Below, piece by piece: positions 51,356-60,465 of a stretch of 64,000 nt of DNA. The notes below the pieces were generated by a model. That model searched no databases. It was not told where the DNA came from and worked only from the letters and a program-made list of their open reading frames with translations. Origin of the DNA: an uncultured Sulfitobacter sp. (GTDB lineage: Bacteria > Pseudomonadota > Alphaproteobacteria > Rhodobacterales > Rhodobacteraceae); assembly GCA_947502265.1 (NCBI GenBank), contig CANMZB010000018.1, forward strand, positions 1 through 64,000, given 5' to 3'. How positions within the stretch are numbered: the stretch's first letter is position 1; the number at the start of each line of letters is the position of its first letter. Made by a program: the position numbers and the translations under genes.

Positions 51356-52322
51356 GGGCGGCGATGTGATTGGGGCGGTCGGTTGAGGCATCATAGCCGT
51401 GCATATCCACGGCCATCAGCAGGGAGTTTATGATCGCCTCTTCGGTTGCCTCGATCGCGGCGTTGAACAGGGGCGACATGGCGTCGTGTGACATTTCCGT
51501 GGCGTTTTGGCTGGTGGTAAACGCCAGCGCATAATCGCCCGATCCGTTGCTAAGGGCCGCGCCGGTGCGGGCAAGCCCGCCAAAACACCGCATCGCAAGA
51601 CGCTCAAGATTGCGCGGCGAGACAGGGGCGTCCGTGGCGGCGATGATCACGATGGAGCCGTCGAGATCGGCGGTCGCGGGGGTGTTCAGGGTGCGCCCGT
51701 CGATCCGCAGGGTGCCGCCAAAGTTGGATTGTACCAGCACGCCAAGGGTGTGATCGCCCACACTGCGCGAGGCGGTGCCGATGCCCCCTTTGAACCCGAA
51801 GGCAACGGTGCCGGTCCCGGCACCCACAGCGCCCTGAGCGACGGGGCCAGTGCGCGCACCGTCAAGCGCGCAGGTCATTTCGGCGACGGTGGGGCGGGGG
51901 GCGCGGATGTCGTTAAGGCGGCTGTCGTTGGTTTCCCCCACAACGGCGTTGATCGAAACGGTTTTTTCGTTGCCTGGCTGCGCCAGTGTATAGGCGATGA
52001 GCGCGTCGATTGCGCGGCCGGTGGCAAGCGTGTTGGTCAGCAGGATCGGGGTTTCGATCTGGCCGAGTTCCTGAATTTGGGTGGCACCGGCAAATTTGCC
52101 AAAACCGTTCAGCACCGCCAGACCGGCGGGGGTTTTACGGGCGAAAATGTTGCCATCGTGCGGAATGATGGCGGTGGCGCCGGTGCGGGTTTTGTCCCCT
52201 TCGATCAGGGTGCAATGCCCCACCCGCACCCCCGCCACATCGGTGATCGCGTTCAGCGCTCCGGCGGGGTATTCGCCGATGCTTACGCCGTGCGCGCGCA
52301 GGGGGGTGCGGTTTTGCGTCAT
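51321..52322 (-). CDS. P1-family peptidase (DmpA/BapA-like, S58)
   Basis: 333 aa, N-terminal-nucleophile-type aminopeptidase that self-cleaves into two chains. Seen: GVRVGHCTLIEGDKTRTGATAIIPHDGNIFARKTPAGLAVLNGFGKFAGATQIQELGQIETPILLTNTLATGRA, the core VGAGTGTVAFGFKGGIGTASR, and VQSNFGGTLRIDGRTLN; the nucleophile is expected in the SNDSR-like/SGDYALAF region (NGSGDYALAFTTSQ). Related enzymes remove D-residues or beta-amino acids, including beta-alanyl peptides. Last gene of the peptidase operon; no signal peptide. Confidence 0.87.
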   Translation of the reverse strand: MTQNRTPLRAHGVSIGEYPAGALNAITDVAGVRVGHCTLIEGDKTRTGATAIIPHDGNIFARKTPAGLAVLNGFGKFAGATQIQELGQIETPILLTNTLATGRAIDALIAYTLAQPGNEKTVSINAVVGETNDSRLNDIRAPRPTVAEMTCALDGARTGPVAQGAVGAGTGTVAFGFKGGIGTASRSVGDHTLGVLVQSNFGGTLRIDGRTLNTPATADLDGSIVIIAATDAPVSPRNLERLAMRCFGGLARTGAALSNGSGDYALAFTTSQNATEMSHDAMSPLFNAAIEATEEAIINSLLMAVDMHGYDASTDRPNHIAALTLPPNQPPPA

Positions 52323-52333
52323 CGCGGTTTCCT

Positions 52334-53260
52334 TTAGCGGTAGATGAAGGTTTCGAACGCGCCGTCCTGGGTGACCCTGCCGCGGTACATGCCGTCGCAG
52401 TTGAACGGCATTGTGATGTTGCCCTTGGCGTCCACCGCGATCACCCCGCCGGAACCGTCGTTTTCGGCCAGATCGTGCATCACCACATGCGCGGCGGCGT
52501 CCTCAAGCGATTGGCCCGCATGGCGCATCCGCGCGGCGATTTCGGACGCGGCGGTGTAGCGGATGAACACCTCGCCGTGGCCGGTGCCGGAAACGGCGCA
52601 GGTGGCGTTATCGGCAAATGTGCCGCTGCCGATGAGCGGGGTATCACCCACACGCCCCGGCAATTTGGCGGTCATGCCGCCGGTAGAGGTGGCTGCGGCA
52701 ACGGTGCCGTGCGTGTCGCAGGCCACCGCGCCCACGGTGCCGTGACGCCGCGCGGGGTCATCGTCTTCGCGGCCTTCGGAACGCATTTTGAGGGTGGATT
52801 GCAGCGCGTCCCAGCGGGCTTGGGTGAAGAAATAATCAGGCTCTGCAAAGGGCAAATCCGCCGCGTGCGCCACGTTAAGCGCGTTGGGGCCGATCAGCAT
52901 GACGTGATCGGTGTGCTCCATCACCGCGCGGGCGGCGCGGATCGGGTTGCGCGGGCCAAAGATGCCACCGACAGCGCCAGCGGCGCGGGTGGCACCGTCC
53001 ATCACGGCGGCGTCCATTTCCTGTTTGCCATCGGAGGTGAAAACCGCCCCGCGCCCCGCGTTGAACAGCGGCTCGTCCTCAAGCGCACAAACAGCGGCGG
53101 TGACCGCATCAAGCGCGCTGCCACCTGCGGCAAGGATGGCGTGCCCCGCATCAAGGGCGGCGCGTAGGCCGGCGTGGTATCCGGTTTCAAGCTCGGGTGT
53201 CAGATTGGCCTTGAGGATTGTGCCGGCGCCGCCATGTACGGCAAGGGAAAAACGTTTCAT
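52334..53260 (-). CDS. Isoaspartyl peptidase / L-asparaginase (Ntn hydrolase, T2 family)
   Basis: 308 aa, EcAIII/plant-type enzyme cleaving beta-aspartyl dipeptides and asparagine. N-terminus FSLAVHGGAGTILKANLTPE, AGRGAVFTSDGKQEMDAAVMDG, and the autocleavage site with nucleophilic Thr in RRHGTVGAVACDTHGTVAAATSTGGMTAKLPGRVGDTPLIGSGTFAD. Start at 53260 overlaps the stop of the deacetylase gene (ATGA); the longer open frame upstream has no family similarity. A partner of the P1 peptidase 11 bases downstream. Confidence 0.9.
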   Translation of the reverse strand: MKRFSLAVHGGAGTILKANLTPELETGYHAGLRAALDAGHAILAAGGSALDAVTAAVCALEDEPLFNAGRGAVFTSDGKQEMDAAVMDGATRAAGAVGGIFGPRNPIRAARAVMEHTDHVMLIGPNALNVAHAADLPFAEPDYFFTQARWDALQSTLKMRSEGREDDDPARRHGTVGAVACDTHGTVAAATSTGGMTAKLPGRVGDTPLIGSGTFADNATCAVSGTGHGEVFIRYTAASEIAARMRHAGQSLEDAAAHVVMHDLAENDGSGGVIAVDAKGNITMPFNCDGMYRGRVTQDGAFETFIYR

Positions 53261-54162
53261 TTCGGGCCTTTCGGGGTCATTCCTGCCTGCTCTGCGCAGT
53301 ATTGCGCGATTTCGGCGTGGGTCGCGATCCAGCAATCGCCTTTGTCGGTGATCCGCTCCAGCAGTTCTTCGAGGATGAAAATCCGGCTGCGGTAGCCGGT
53401 GACATGCGGGTGCATGGTGAGCAGGAACAGCCCGTTTTCGGCATACGCCCCTTCGAATTCGCGGGTGAAGATATCGAGCACATCGGCGGGCGCGGTATAG
53501 GGGCGTTGCGCGCCGAAACGGTTCATCATGAAGTAAACCGCATCGTCGCGAATCCATTCGACGGGCAGTTCGACCATGCCTGTCGGCTCGCCGTTTTGCA
53601 AAATCTCGTAGGGGTCATCGTCGGAGAACAGCGAGCTGTCATAGATCAGACCCATTTCGCGCGCGAGGCTGAGGGTGTTGGGGCTGTAATCCCAGGACGG
53701 GGTGCGCATGCCGACGGGGCGGGTGCCTGCGATCTTTTCCAGCGTATCGGCGGCGCGCAGCATCAGGTCGCGTTCGGTCGCTTCGTCCAGCCCTGTGTTC
53801 AGTTCGTGAATCCAGCCGTGCAGGCCGATTTCATGGCCGTCATCTGCAAGGCTGCGTTGTTCTTCGGGGTGCAGCAGGGCGGAAACGGCAGGCACGAAAA
53901 AGCTGGCCTTTGCGCCGAAACGGTCCAGCACGCGGCGGATGCGGGGCACACCGCGGCGGGTGCCGTATTCGCCCCAGCTGAGCCGGGCGGTGGAGTTGCC
54001 GCCATCGCGCAATTCGTTGGTTTCATGGTCGCTGTCGAAGGACAGGGCCACGGCGCAGCGCGCGCCGTTCGGCCATTTTGCAGGGAGCAGATTGCGGCCT
54101 GCGCGCACGGCTTCGACCTTGCCGCGCCAGATTGCTTCGTCCCATGTGTGTGGATCGTTCAT
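53257..54162 (-). CDS. NodB-type polysaccharide deacetylase family hydrolase
   Basis: 301 aa, no signal peptide. Core motifs: RCAVALSFDSDHETNEL (metal Asp pair), GHEIGLHGWIHELN (HxxxH), MRTPSWDYSPNTLSLAREMG and FLLTMHPHVTGYRSRIFILEELLERI. The cytosolic location, length and lack of sugar-binding modules suggest the branch that includes peptidoglycan deacetylase HpPgdA, PuuE-type and cyclic-imide hydrolases rather than chitin deacetylases. Overlaps both neighbours by 4 bases. Given the partners, a cyclic amide or imide is a reasonable guess for substrate; not proven. Confidence 0.82.
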   Translation of the reverse strand: MNDPHTWDEAIWRGKVEAVRAGRNLLPAKWPNGARCAVALSFDSDHETNELRDGGNSTARLSWGEYGTRRGVPRIRRVLDRFGAKASFFVPAVSALLHPEEQRSLADDGHEIGLHGWIHELNTGLDEATERDLMLRAADTLEKIAGTRPVGMRTPSWDYSPNTLSLAREMGLIYDSSLFSDDDPYEILQNGEPTGMVELPVEWIRDDAVYFMMNRFGAQRPYTAPADVLDIFTREFEGAYAENGLFLLTMHPHVTGYRSRIFILEELLERITDKGDCWIATHAEIAQYCAEQAGMTPKGPK

Positions 54163-54914
54163 GCGTGTCCTCCATCGACTTGCAGGGTTTGTCCGGTGAT
54201 CCAGTTCGCCTTGTCGGAACACAGGAAGGTAACGGCATCGGCAATGTCCTGTGCGCGGCCAAGGCGGCGCATGTGGATGTTGCCGATGATTTGTTTCTGC
54301 CGCTCGGTGCCGAACGCGTCCCATTGCCTTTCGGTGGCGGGGTTGGAGAGGATGAAACCGGGGGCGACGGAATTGACGGTGATGCCTGCGGGCCCCAGCT
54401 CAAGCGCGAGTTGTTTGGTGAGGCCGATCAGCGCGTGTTTGGCGGCGGCGTAGGCTTGGATGCCGGTCAGGCTCGCCTTGAGACCCGCGCCCGAAGAGAT
54501 GGTGACGATGCGGCCCTGTCCGCGTTTTTTCATCGCCGGAGCAAAGGCCTGTGCGCACCACATCGCGGCATCGACGTTGGCGGCAAAGATCGTGTGCCAG
54601 TCGTCGGGGGTGATGTCCTCAAGCGGGCGGCCGGTCTGGCCGCGCACGCCACCAGCGGCGGTGACAAGGCCGTCGATGGTGCCGTGCTGTGCGATGACCT
54701 CGGTGCACAGGGCATGGGCGGTGGTTTGGGTGCCCAGATCGCCCGCGTGGGTGGTGACGCGGGGCAGGGGGGCGAGATGCGCCATGCCGCCCGCGTCAAT
54801 GTCGATTGCCGCGACGGTGGCACCGGCGTCCGTAAGGCCGCGCACGATGGCCGCGCCGATGCCTTGGGCGGCACCTGTCACAGCAAAGATTTTTCCGTCA
54901 AGATTCAACTGCAT
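54159..54914 (-). CDS. SDR-family oxidoreductase
   Basis: 251 aa classical short-chain dehydrogenase. NAD(P) motif TGAAQGIGAAIV, acidic residue AIDIDAG favouring NAD, catalytic Ser in IVTISSGAGLKAS, YAAAKHALIG (Tyr-x3-Lys) and C-terminal WITGQTLQVDGGHA. Fourth from the operon start, overlapping the deacetylase gene by 4 bases and the ketopantoate-reductase-like gene by 10. Substrate not inferable beyond a secondary alcohol or ketone. Confidence 0.85.
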   Translation of the reverse strand: MQLNLDGKIFAVTGAAQGIGAAIVRGLTDAGATVAAIDIDAGGMAHLAPLPRVTTHAGDLGTQTTAHALCTEVIAQHGTIDGLVTAAGGVRGQTGRPLEDITPDDWHTIFAANVDAAMWCAQAFAPAMKKRGQGRIVTISSGAGLKASLTGIQAYAAAKHALIGLTKQLALELGPAGITVNSVAPGFILSNPATERQWDAFGTERQKQIIGNIHMRRLGRAQDIADAVTFLCSDKANWITGQTLQVDGGHA

Positions 54915-55924
54915 ACCGGCACCATCAGATCAAGGAGGTCGGTGGATTGTGCGCGTTTGCCGTCTTCGATGTCGTGGATCAGGTCGCACAACAGCGCCAG
55001 CGCGGGTGTGGCGACGCCGTGGCTGCGCCCGATGTCGACCAGCACTCCGATTTGCGCATCGACTTCGGTTTTGCGTTTGCGCACGGCGAGGTCGCGGTAG
55101 ATGCCGGAATGGGTTTTTGCGGTTTTGCGGTTGTGGGCAACCATCGTGTCGATGGCGGTGTTTATGCCTGCGGCGTCGTTGGTGCGAAAGGCGTCGGGAT
55201 CAAAGCCGTTGAACCCCAGCGGGCGGATGCCTTCGGCTTGCGCCAGCTGCATCGCTTCGGTCCCGAGTTTGGCAAAGACGGGGCGGGTTTTGGCAGGCTC
55301 CATCGCGTCGGACATGGAGGCGGGGGTAAGGGCGGTGGCGAACAGCAGCGCGCCATAACCGCATTTGCCCCAGAGATAGCCCCAGATGTTATCGGTTTTG
55401 ACTGCATCAGGCTCTACGATGCTGAATAGGGCATGCATTTCGCGCAAACGGGGGGTGTCGGAGCCGTCAAGTTCACCCAAGGCCACGGCGGCGCGGTTGC
55501 CATACAGGATGCGCCCCGGTTCAAGCCAGTCGGCACCGAAATTGACGAAACAGCCCAACGTGCGGTCCGCGCCGATCCGCGCGGCAATGGTGCGTTCGTT
55601 CAGGCCGTTCTGTGCGGAGACGACATAGCCGTCGTCGGCCAGATGCGGCAGCAGCATGTCGAGCGCCGCGTCGGTGTGGTGCGCCTTGACAGCGAGGATC
55701 ACGCGGCGGAATTTGCCGGTGAGGGTGGCGGGGGTGTCGGCGGGCAGGATTTGGGTGAACTCTTCGACCGGCCCTTCGATGTGCAGGCCGGTGGTTTGCA
55801 TGGCGGCGACGTGGTCCTCGACAATGTCGACCATGTGCACGGGATGCCCCGCGCGGGCGAAATATGCGCCAAGGATGCCGCCGATTGCGCCCGCACCCCA
55901 GATCAGGATTGCATCATCGCTCAT
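54905..55924 (-). CDS. 2-Dehydropantoate 2-reductase family protein (ApbA/PanE)
   Basis: 339 aa. Rossmann ILIWGAGAIGGILGAYFARAGHPVHMVDI, substrate-site VILAVKAHHTDAALDMLLP, VVSAQNGLNERTIA and the C-terminal helical domain (WGKCGYGALLFATALT; KTHSGIYRDLAVRKRKTEVDAQIG). The motif order is that of ketopantoate reductase, but catabolic-operon paralogues often reduce other 2-oxo acids, and no pantothenate gene is nearby. Overlaps its neighbours on both sides. Confidence 0.83.
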   Translation of the reverse strand: MSDDAILIWGAGAIGGILGAYFARAGHPVHMVDIVEDHVAAMQTTGLHIEGPVEEFTQILPADTPATLTGKFRRVILAVKAHHTDAALDMLLPHLADDGYVVSAQNGLNERTIAARIGADRTLGCFVNFGADWLEPGRILYGNRAAVALGELDGSDTPRLREMHALFSIVEPDAVKTDNIWGYLWGKCGYGALLFATALTPASMSDAMEPAKTRPVFAKLGTEAMQLAQAEGIRPLGFNGFDPDAFRTNDAAGINTAIDTMVAHNRKTAKTHSGIYRDLAVRKRKTEVDAQIGVLVDIGRSHGVATPALALLCDLIHDIEDGKRAQSTDLLDLMVPVCS

Positions 55925-56622
55925 GTCCAGTCGCCTGCCAGCTGCGCGCGGGTTTCTTCGACGGCGATGCCCCAGATGCGGTGCATGTCGGCGTCGGGTT
56001 TTTGGTAGTGGCCGCCGTAGTTGCCATCGCCGATCAGGTCGCGCACACCGGCGGCGTTGCGGTCGCGCAGGCGGTCGAAATCGACGTAGGGTTTTTGTTC
56101 GGGCGGGACGGGGCGACCGTCAAGGCGGGTCCACGGGAAATTTTCCATCCATGACGCGTGCGAGGCGATGGGATCGACGTCTTGCACGGCGGCCCATGTT
56201 TTCGGGGCGCGCCACCAGTCGTGGAAGCGGCAGCGCGCGCCCATCCGGTCTTGCATCCATTCGGCGCACACCGGCTGTACGGGGCTGTTGCCGCCGTGGC
56301 CGTTGACGATGAGAATCCGGCGGAAACCGGTATCATAGAGACTGTCGAGAATGTCGCGCACAAGGGCGGCGTAGGTTTGCAGGCGCAAGGAGACCGTGCC
56401 GGGGAAGCCCATGAAATAAGGGGTCAGGCCGTAGGGAACGGCGGGAAACACCGGAACGCCCAACGGCTCGGCGGCGTCGGCGGCCATCTTGCCCGACAGG
56501 ATCGAATCGACCGAGAGGCTGAGGTGTGCGTGCTGTTCGGTGCTGCCCAGGGGCAAAACACAGCGGTCGTCGTTTTTAAGGTATTCTTCGACTTCGAACC
56601 AGTTGCTGTCACTTATTCTCAT
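55921..56622 (-). CDS. Creatininase-family amidohydrolase
   Basis: 233 aa, metal-dependent cyclic-amide hydrolase fold. Seen: CVLPLGSTEQHAHLSLSVDSIL (metal Glu, His, Asp), PAVPYGLTPYFMGFPGTVSL, ILIVNGHGGNSPVQPVCAEWM. The family includes creatinine amidohydrolase and F420/riboflavin-pathway formamide hydrolases; the residues that define true creatininase cannot be checked by eye. First enzyme gene of the operon, overlapping the GntR regulator gene by 14 bases. Confidence 0.85.
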   Translation of the reverse strand: MRISDSNWFEVEEYLKNDDRCVLPLGSTEQHAHLSLSVDSILSGKMAADAAEPLGVPVFPAVPYGLTPYFMGFPGTVSLRLQTYAALVRDILDSLYDTGFRRILIVNGHGGNSPVQPVCAEWMQDRMGARCRFHDWWRAPKTWAAVQDVDPIASHASWMENFPWTRLDGRPVPPEQKPYVDFDRLRDRNAAGVRDLIGDGNYGGHYQKPDADMHRIWGIAVEETRAQLAGDWT

Positions 56623-57625
56623 TTTGCGTTTCCTTTGTTTGGTTTTTGGCCCGCACAGCTTCGATTGCGGGCAGAACTTTGGAGCGGACGGCGTGGCTGT
56701 CCGGGGTGTGGCGGTATTCTATTGCGGTTTGATCCGCGCGCAGGGATTTGAGCAGATATTCGGCCCCTGTGGAGTAGATCAGCACATCGACGCGGGCGAG
56801 GAGATCGGGCAGCCCGTCAAAATCGCGCGGCACCGCCGTAATGCGACCCAAATGCGGGGCAAAACGGTCTATCCCGCTTTTGAGGGTGGGCAGGAAATCA
56901 TCGAAATAAGAGACGACCCCGACGTTTGCCTCGGGGGGGATACCGGCGAGGGCGATGCGGGTTTGCTCGTTCGGGATCAGGGTCAGGCCCAACACCGGCA
57001 GGTTGGAAAACAGGCGCTGTGCGTCGGCGGTCAGGGTGTGCGGGCAGATGACCAGATCCGCCGCAGGTTCCGCGCCGCGCCCGAGGTCTGCGACGCTTGC
57101 GGCGCTTATGGTGTCGATGTCGCTGAGGTAGGGTTCCAGATCGTTTGCGTAGGCTTTGGTTGCGTCCAGAAATGTGCCCAACACGAGGATGCGCAGCGGG
57201 AGGACGGCGACGGGCTGTGCCATGGAAATGCGAAAGGCGATGTCCTGACGTGACAGGCCCAATTCGCGGCCCGCCTGCACAAGGGCGGCGATCTGGCGCT
57301 CGAAATCGGCGAGGCGCTGTGTCTGGCTGGGGGGGAGCGGCGCGTGGTCGGCGACAAACGTGCCCGAGCCGATGCGCCCCTCGATATGGCCACGCGCCTG
57401 AAGCGCGGCGTAAACGCTGCTGACGGTGACGGGAGACAGCTTGAGACGGGCGGCGAGGCGGCGCACGGAGGGCAGGCGCGCGTTCGCGGGAATGTCACCG
57501 GTGGCGATGCCGTATTCCAGCGCACCGCGCAGTTGCACCGACACAGGCACCGACGATTGCGGTTCAATTGCCGCCGCGATGCGCGCCAGTGCCGAGTCGA
57601 TTCCATCTGTTTCAGTGCGCATCAT
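56609..57625 (-). CDS. GntR-family regulator with a periplasmic-binding-like C-terminal domain
   Basis: 338 aa. Residues about 25-100 form a GntR winged helix (VSVQLRGALEYGIATGDIPANARLPSVRRLAARLKLSPVTVSSVYAALQARGHIEGRIGSGTFV). After a coiled linker, residues about 140-330 (LRILVLGTFLDATKAYANDLEPYL; VLIYSTGAEYLLKSL) look like an alpha/beta ligand-binding fold of the LacI/periplasmic type rather than the usual FCD, UTRA or MocR aminotransferase domains. It heads the peptidase operon and is divergent from the peptide transporter, so it very likely controls both. Confidence 0.8.
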   Translation of the reverse strand: MMRTETDGIDSALARIAAAIEPQSSVPVSVQLRGALEYGIATGDIPANARLPSVRRLAARLKLSPVTVSSVYAALQARGHIEGRIGSGTFVADHAPLPPSQTQRLADFERQIAALVQAGRELGLSRQDIAFRISMAQPVAVLPLRILVLGTFLDATKAYANDLEPYLSDIDTISAASVADLGRGAEPAADLVICPHTLTADAQRLFSNLPVLGLTLIPNEQTRIALAGIPPEANVGVVSYFDDFLPTLKSGIDRFAPHLGRITAVPRDFDGLPDLLARVDVLIYSTGAEYLLKSLRADQTAIEYRHTPDSHAVRSKVLPAIEAVRAKNQTKETQNENK

Positions 57626-57637
57626 GGTGTATCAACT

Positions 57638-57786
57638 AACTGTAACGGTTGCTGGTGCAAGAGTGGGTGTGGCGGGCTTCGTGCATCATTGTTGCGCGAA
57701 ACATGGGCGTTATGCAAATTTAATTCCGCAAATGTGTTATATTTTCTTGACCTCAAATTTACCTGATGCGTAGTGTTACAGAACAC
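57638..57786. promoter_or_regulatory. Divergent promoter region with candidate GntR operators
   Basis: Near-palindrome AACTGTAACGGTT (57638-57650) 12 bases upstream of the regulator gene, and GTGTT / AACAC around ACAG (57773-57786) just before the transporter gene. TTGACC (57747-57752) with a weak -10 near 57771-57776 (TAGTGT) is a possible promoter for the transporter operon, overlapping the second dyad. Confidence 0.45.
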
Positions 57787-57806
57787 CATAACGGATGGAG
57801 AGCGAA

Positions 57807-59375
57807 ATGTTGAAAACTACACTAAGGTCTGGCGTTGCCTCGCTTGCGCTTCTTGTGGCCGCACCGGCGGTCATGGCGCAGGATTTGATGCTTGGTCTGC
57901 GGGCCGGACCCGACTCCATTGATCCGCATTGGTCCACTCTGGGCAGTCAGGCCGAGGCGCTGCGCCATGTTTTCGACACGCTTATTGATGTGGATGACAA
58001 GCTTCAGATGATGCCGGGTCTTGCCGTCAGCTGGGAAGCGATTGACGATACGACGTGGGAATTCAAAATGCGCGAAGGCGTGAAATTTCATGACGGCAGC
58101 GATTTTGACGCCGAAGATGTGAAATTCTCGATCGAGCGTATCCCGGAAGTGACCGGCCCGATGCCGATGACGCTGTATACAAAATACGTCGAGAGCGTTG
58201 AGGTGGTTGACCCGCTGACGCTGCGCGTGACGACAAAAGGCATGGCGCCTTCGCTGCCAAACGATTTTACCCGCCTGTTCGTTGTCCCCTCCGAAACCGG
58301 TATGGAAGCGCGCAACGAGGAATTCAATTCGGGCGAAAAGGCCATCGGCACGGGCCCGTATACCTTTGTAAGCTGGCAGCCCAAAGGTGATTTGGTTCTG
58401 AAGCGGAATGACGAGTATTGGGGCGGCGCGCCTGCGTGGGAGAATGTCACCCGCCGCGAGATTGCGGATGACGCCGCGCGTGTGGCCGCGTTGAAATCCG
58501 GTCAGGTCGATCTGATCAACTATGTTCCCGCGACCGATTATCTGTCGATGCAGAACGACAACAGCCTTGAAACATTTGTGTCGGATTCGATTTATATCCT
58601 GAACATCGCGCCATCGGTAAAGGACGAAGAGCCGCAGCCGATCAAGGTGAACGGCGTCGAGGTCGAGGGCAATCCATTGCAGGATCTGCGGGTGCGCAAG
58701 GCGCTTGATCTGGCGATCAACCGCGAAATTCTGGTGAAAGTGGTCCTTGAGGGGCTGGGCAAACCGGCGAACCAACTGATGCCCGAAGGGTTCTTTGGCT
58801 ATTCCAACGAACTGCCTGTGCGGGAGTATGACATCGAGCAGGCCAAGGCACTGTTGACCGAGGCGGGGTATCCCGACGGGTTCGAGATTGATTTCACCTG
58901 CACCAACAACCGTGTGCCCGGCGACGCCGTGGTGTGCGAGGCGCTGGCGCAGATGTGGTCGCGTCTGGGTCTGAAGGTGAACGCGCAGGCCTTGAACGGT
59001 ACTGTCTATTTCCCCGCCGCTGCGCGTGAGGAATACACCATGACGATGTCCGCATGGGGCACGTTGACGGGCGAAGCCGCCTATACCTACGGCGCTTTGG
59101 CGCATACCAAGGACGCGGAAAAGGGCTTTGGCAACTTTAACCGCTCGGGGTATTCCAACCCTGAATTCGACAAGGTTTTCTTTGAGGGCAGCCAGACATT
59201 GGACTCCGAAGCGCGCAAGAAGCTGTACGAAGAGGCGTCTTTTATCGCGATGGAAGACCGCGCATTGATCCCCACAGTGATTTTGCAGACCGTTTGGGCG
59301 GCCAAGGCGGATACTCTTGATATGACGCCGCGCGTCGATCAGGAAACCCGCGCCTATGCGATCACGCCGGAATAA
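57807..59375 (+). CDS. Peptide/opine-type ABC substrate-binding protein (SBP_bac_5)
   Basis: 522 aa periplasmic protein of the DppA/OppA class. Signal peptide MLKTTLRSGVASLALLVAAPAVMAQ; family signatures PDSIDPHWSTLGSQAEALRHVFDTLI, EFKMREGVKFHDGSDFDAEDVKFSIERI, GTGPYTFVSWQPKGDLVLKRNDEYWGG and DLRVRKALDLAINRE. Start at 57807 is preceded by GGAGAG; a Met four codons earlier has no ribosome site. First gene of a five-gene transporter operon next to peptidase genes, which supports peptides or modified amino acids as cargo. Confidence 0.9.
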   Translation: MLKTTLRSGVASLALLVAAPAVMAQDLMLGLRAGPDSIDPHWSTLGSQAEALRHVFDTLIDVDDKLQMMPGLAVSWEAIDDTTWEFKMREGVKFHDGSDFDAEDVKFSIERIPEVTGPMPMTLYTKYVESVEVVDPLTLRVTTKGMAPSLPNDFTRLFVVPSETGMEARNEEFNSGEKAIGTGPYTFVSWQPKGDLVLKRNDEYWGGAPAWENVTRREIADDAARVAALKSGQVDLINYVPATDYLSMQNDNSLETFVSDSIYILNIAPSVKDEEPQPIKVNGVEVEGNPLQDLRVRKALDLAINREILVKVVLEGLGKPANQLMPEGFFGYSNELPVREYDIEQAKALLTEAGYPDGFEIDFTCTNNRVPGDAVVCEALAQMWSRLGLKVNAQALNGTVYFPAAAREEYTMTMSAWGTLTGEAAYTYGALAHTKDAEKGFGNFNRSGYSNPEFDKVFFEGSQTLDSEARKKLYEEASFIAMEDRALIPTVILQTVWAAKADTLDMTPRVDQETRAYAITPE

Positions 59376-59490
59376 ACCGGTTCAAGCGGTCGTGCGGCGC
59401 GCAGTTAGATAATTGCGCGCCGCTCCTTTTTCTACGACAAGCTGATCCAGTCATGCCCTTTGCGAAACAGGGGCGAAACGCGAGGTTGAA

Positions 59491-60465
59491 ATGTTTGGTT
59501 ATCTTGTCGGGCGATTATCGCAGGCGGTTGTTGTGGTCTTTGCCATGTCGGTCATCGTTTTCGTCGGGGTCTATGCCATTGGCAATCCGATTGATGTGAT
59601 GATTGATCCCGGTGCCACGGCCGAGATCCGCGAAAACCTGATCCGCCAGTACGGGCTGGATCAACCGCTGTGGCGGCAATATTTCACCTTTGTCGGCAAT
59701 GTGTTTCAGGGCGATCTGGGCCAGTCGATGGTGTATAACATCTCGGTTACGTCGCTGGTGTTCTCGCGCCTGCCTGCCACGCTTGAGCTGGTGTTGGTGT
59801 CGGTGACGATTGCGGCGGTGGTGGGGATTCCGGCAGGGCTTTATGCCGGGTATCGTCCGAACAGCATTGGTGCCAAGCTGATTATGGCGCTGTCGGTTTT
59901 GGGATTTTCGGTGCCTACGTTCTGGATCGGGATGCTGTTGATCATGGCGTTTGCGGTTGAATTGGGGTGGTTGCCATCGGGCGGTCGCGGCGAGGTGGCA
60001 GAGTTCTTGTGGTTCAAGACGTCGCTGGCCACATCGAACGGCTGGAGCCATGTGATTATGCCCGCGATCAACCTGTCGCTGTTCAAGATGGGTCTGCTGA
60101 TCCGCCTGACCCGCGCAGGCATGGTCGAGGCGATGGGCGCGGAATATGTGCGCTTTGCGCGCGCCCAAGGATTGCCGGACCGCCAGATTGTATTCAGCCA
60201 CATCCTGCGCAACATTTCGATCCCTGTGATCACGGTGTTCGGGCTCGAGCTTGGCTCGACCCTCGCGTTTGCGGTGGTGACGGAGACGGTGTTCAACTGG
60301 CCCGGTGTGGGCAAGCTGATTATTGATAGCATTTTGCAACTGGATCGGCCTGTGATGGTGTCCTACCTCGTGATGGTGGTGATCCTGTTTGTGCTGATCA
60401 ACCTGATCGTTGATCTGATCTATGCAAGGCTGGACCCGCGTGTCCGTCTGAAAGGAGGCTCGTGA
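59491..60465 (+). CDS. Peptide-type ABC permease, DppB-like
   Basis: 324 aa. Six membrane helices; N-terminal GYLVGRLSQAVVVVFAMSVIVFVGVYAIGNP and the loop VMIDPGATAEIRENLIRQYGLDQPLWRQYFTFVGNVFQGDLGQSMVYN are diagnostic of DppB/OppB/GsiC. Coupling motif EAMGAEYVRFARAQGLPDRQIVFSHILRN. Follows the binding protein by 115 bases and overlaps or abuts the next permease gene. Confidence 0.92.
   Translation: MFGYLVGRLSQAVVVVFAMSVIVFVGVYAIGNPIDVMIDPGATAEIRENLIRQYGLDQPLWRQYFTFVGNVFQGDLGQSMVYNISVTSLVFSRLPATLELVLVSVTIAAVVGIPAGLYAGYRPNSIGAKLIMALSVLGFSVPTFWIGMLLIMAFAVELGWLPSGGRGEVAEFLWFKTSLATSNGWSHVIMPAINLSLFKMGLLIRLTRAGMVEAMGAEYVRFARAQGLPDRQIVFSHILRNISIPVITVFGLELGSTLAFAVVTETVFNWPGVGKLIIDSILQLDRPVMVSYLVMVVILFVLINLIVDLIYARLDPRVRLKGGS

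Noticed and set aside
53260..53557. Extended N-terminus of the isoaspartyl peptidase
   Set aside because: The upstream in-frame region is Arg/His-rich and lies inside the deacetylase gene; ATG 53260 gives the standard HGGAG N-terminus.
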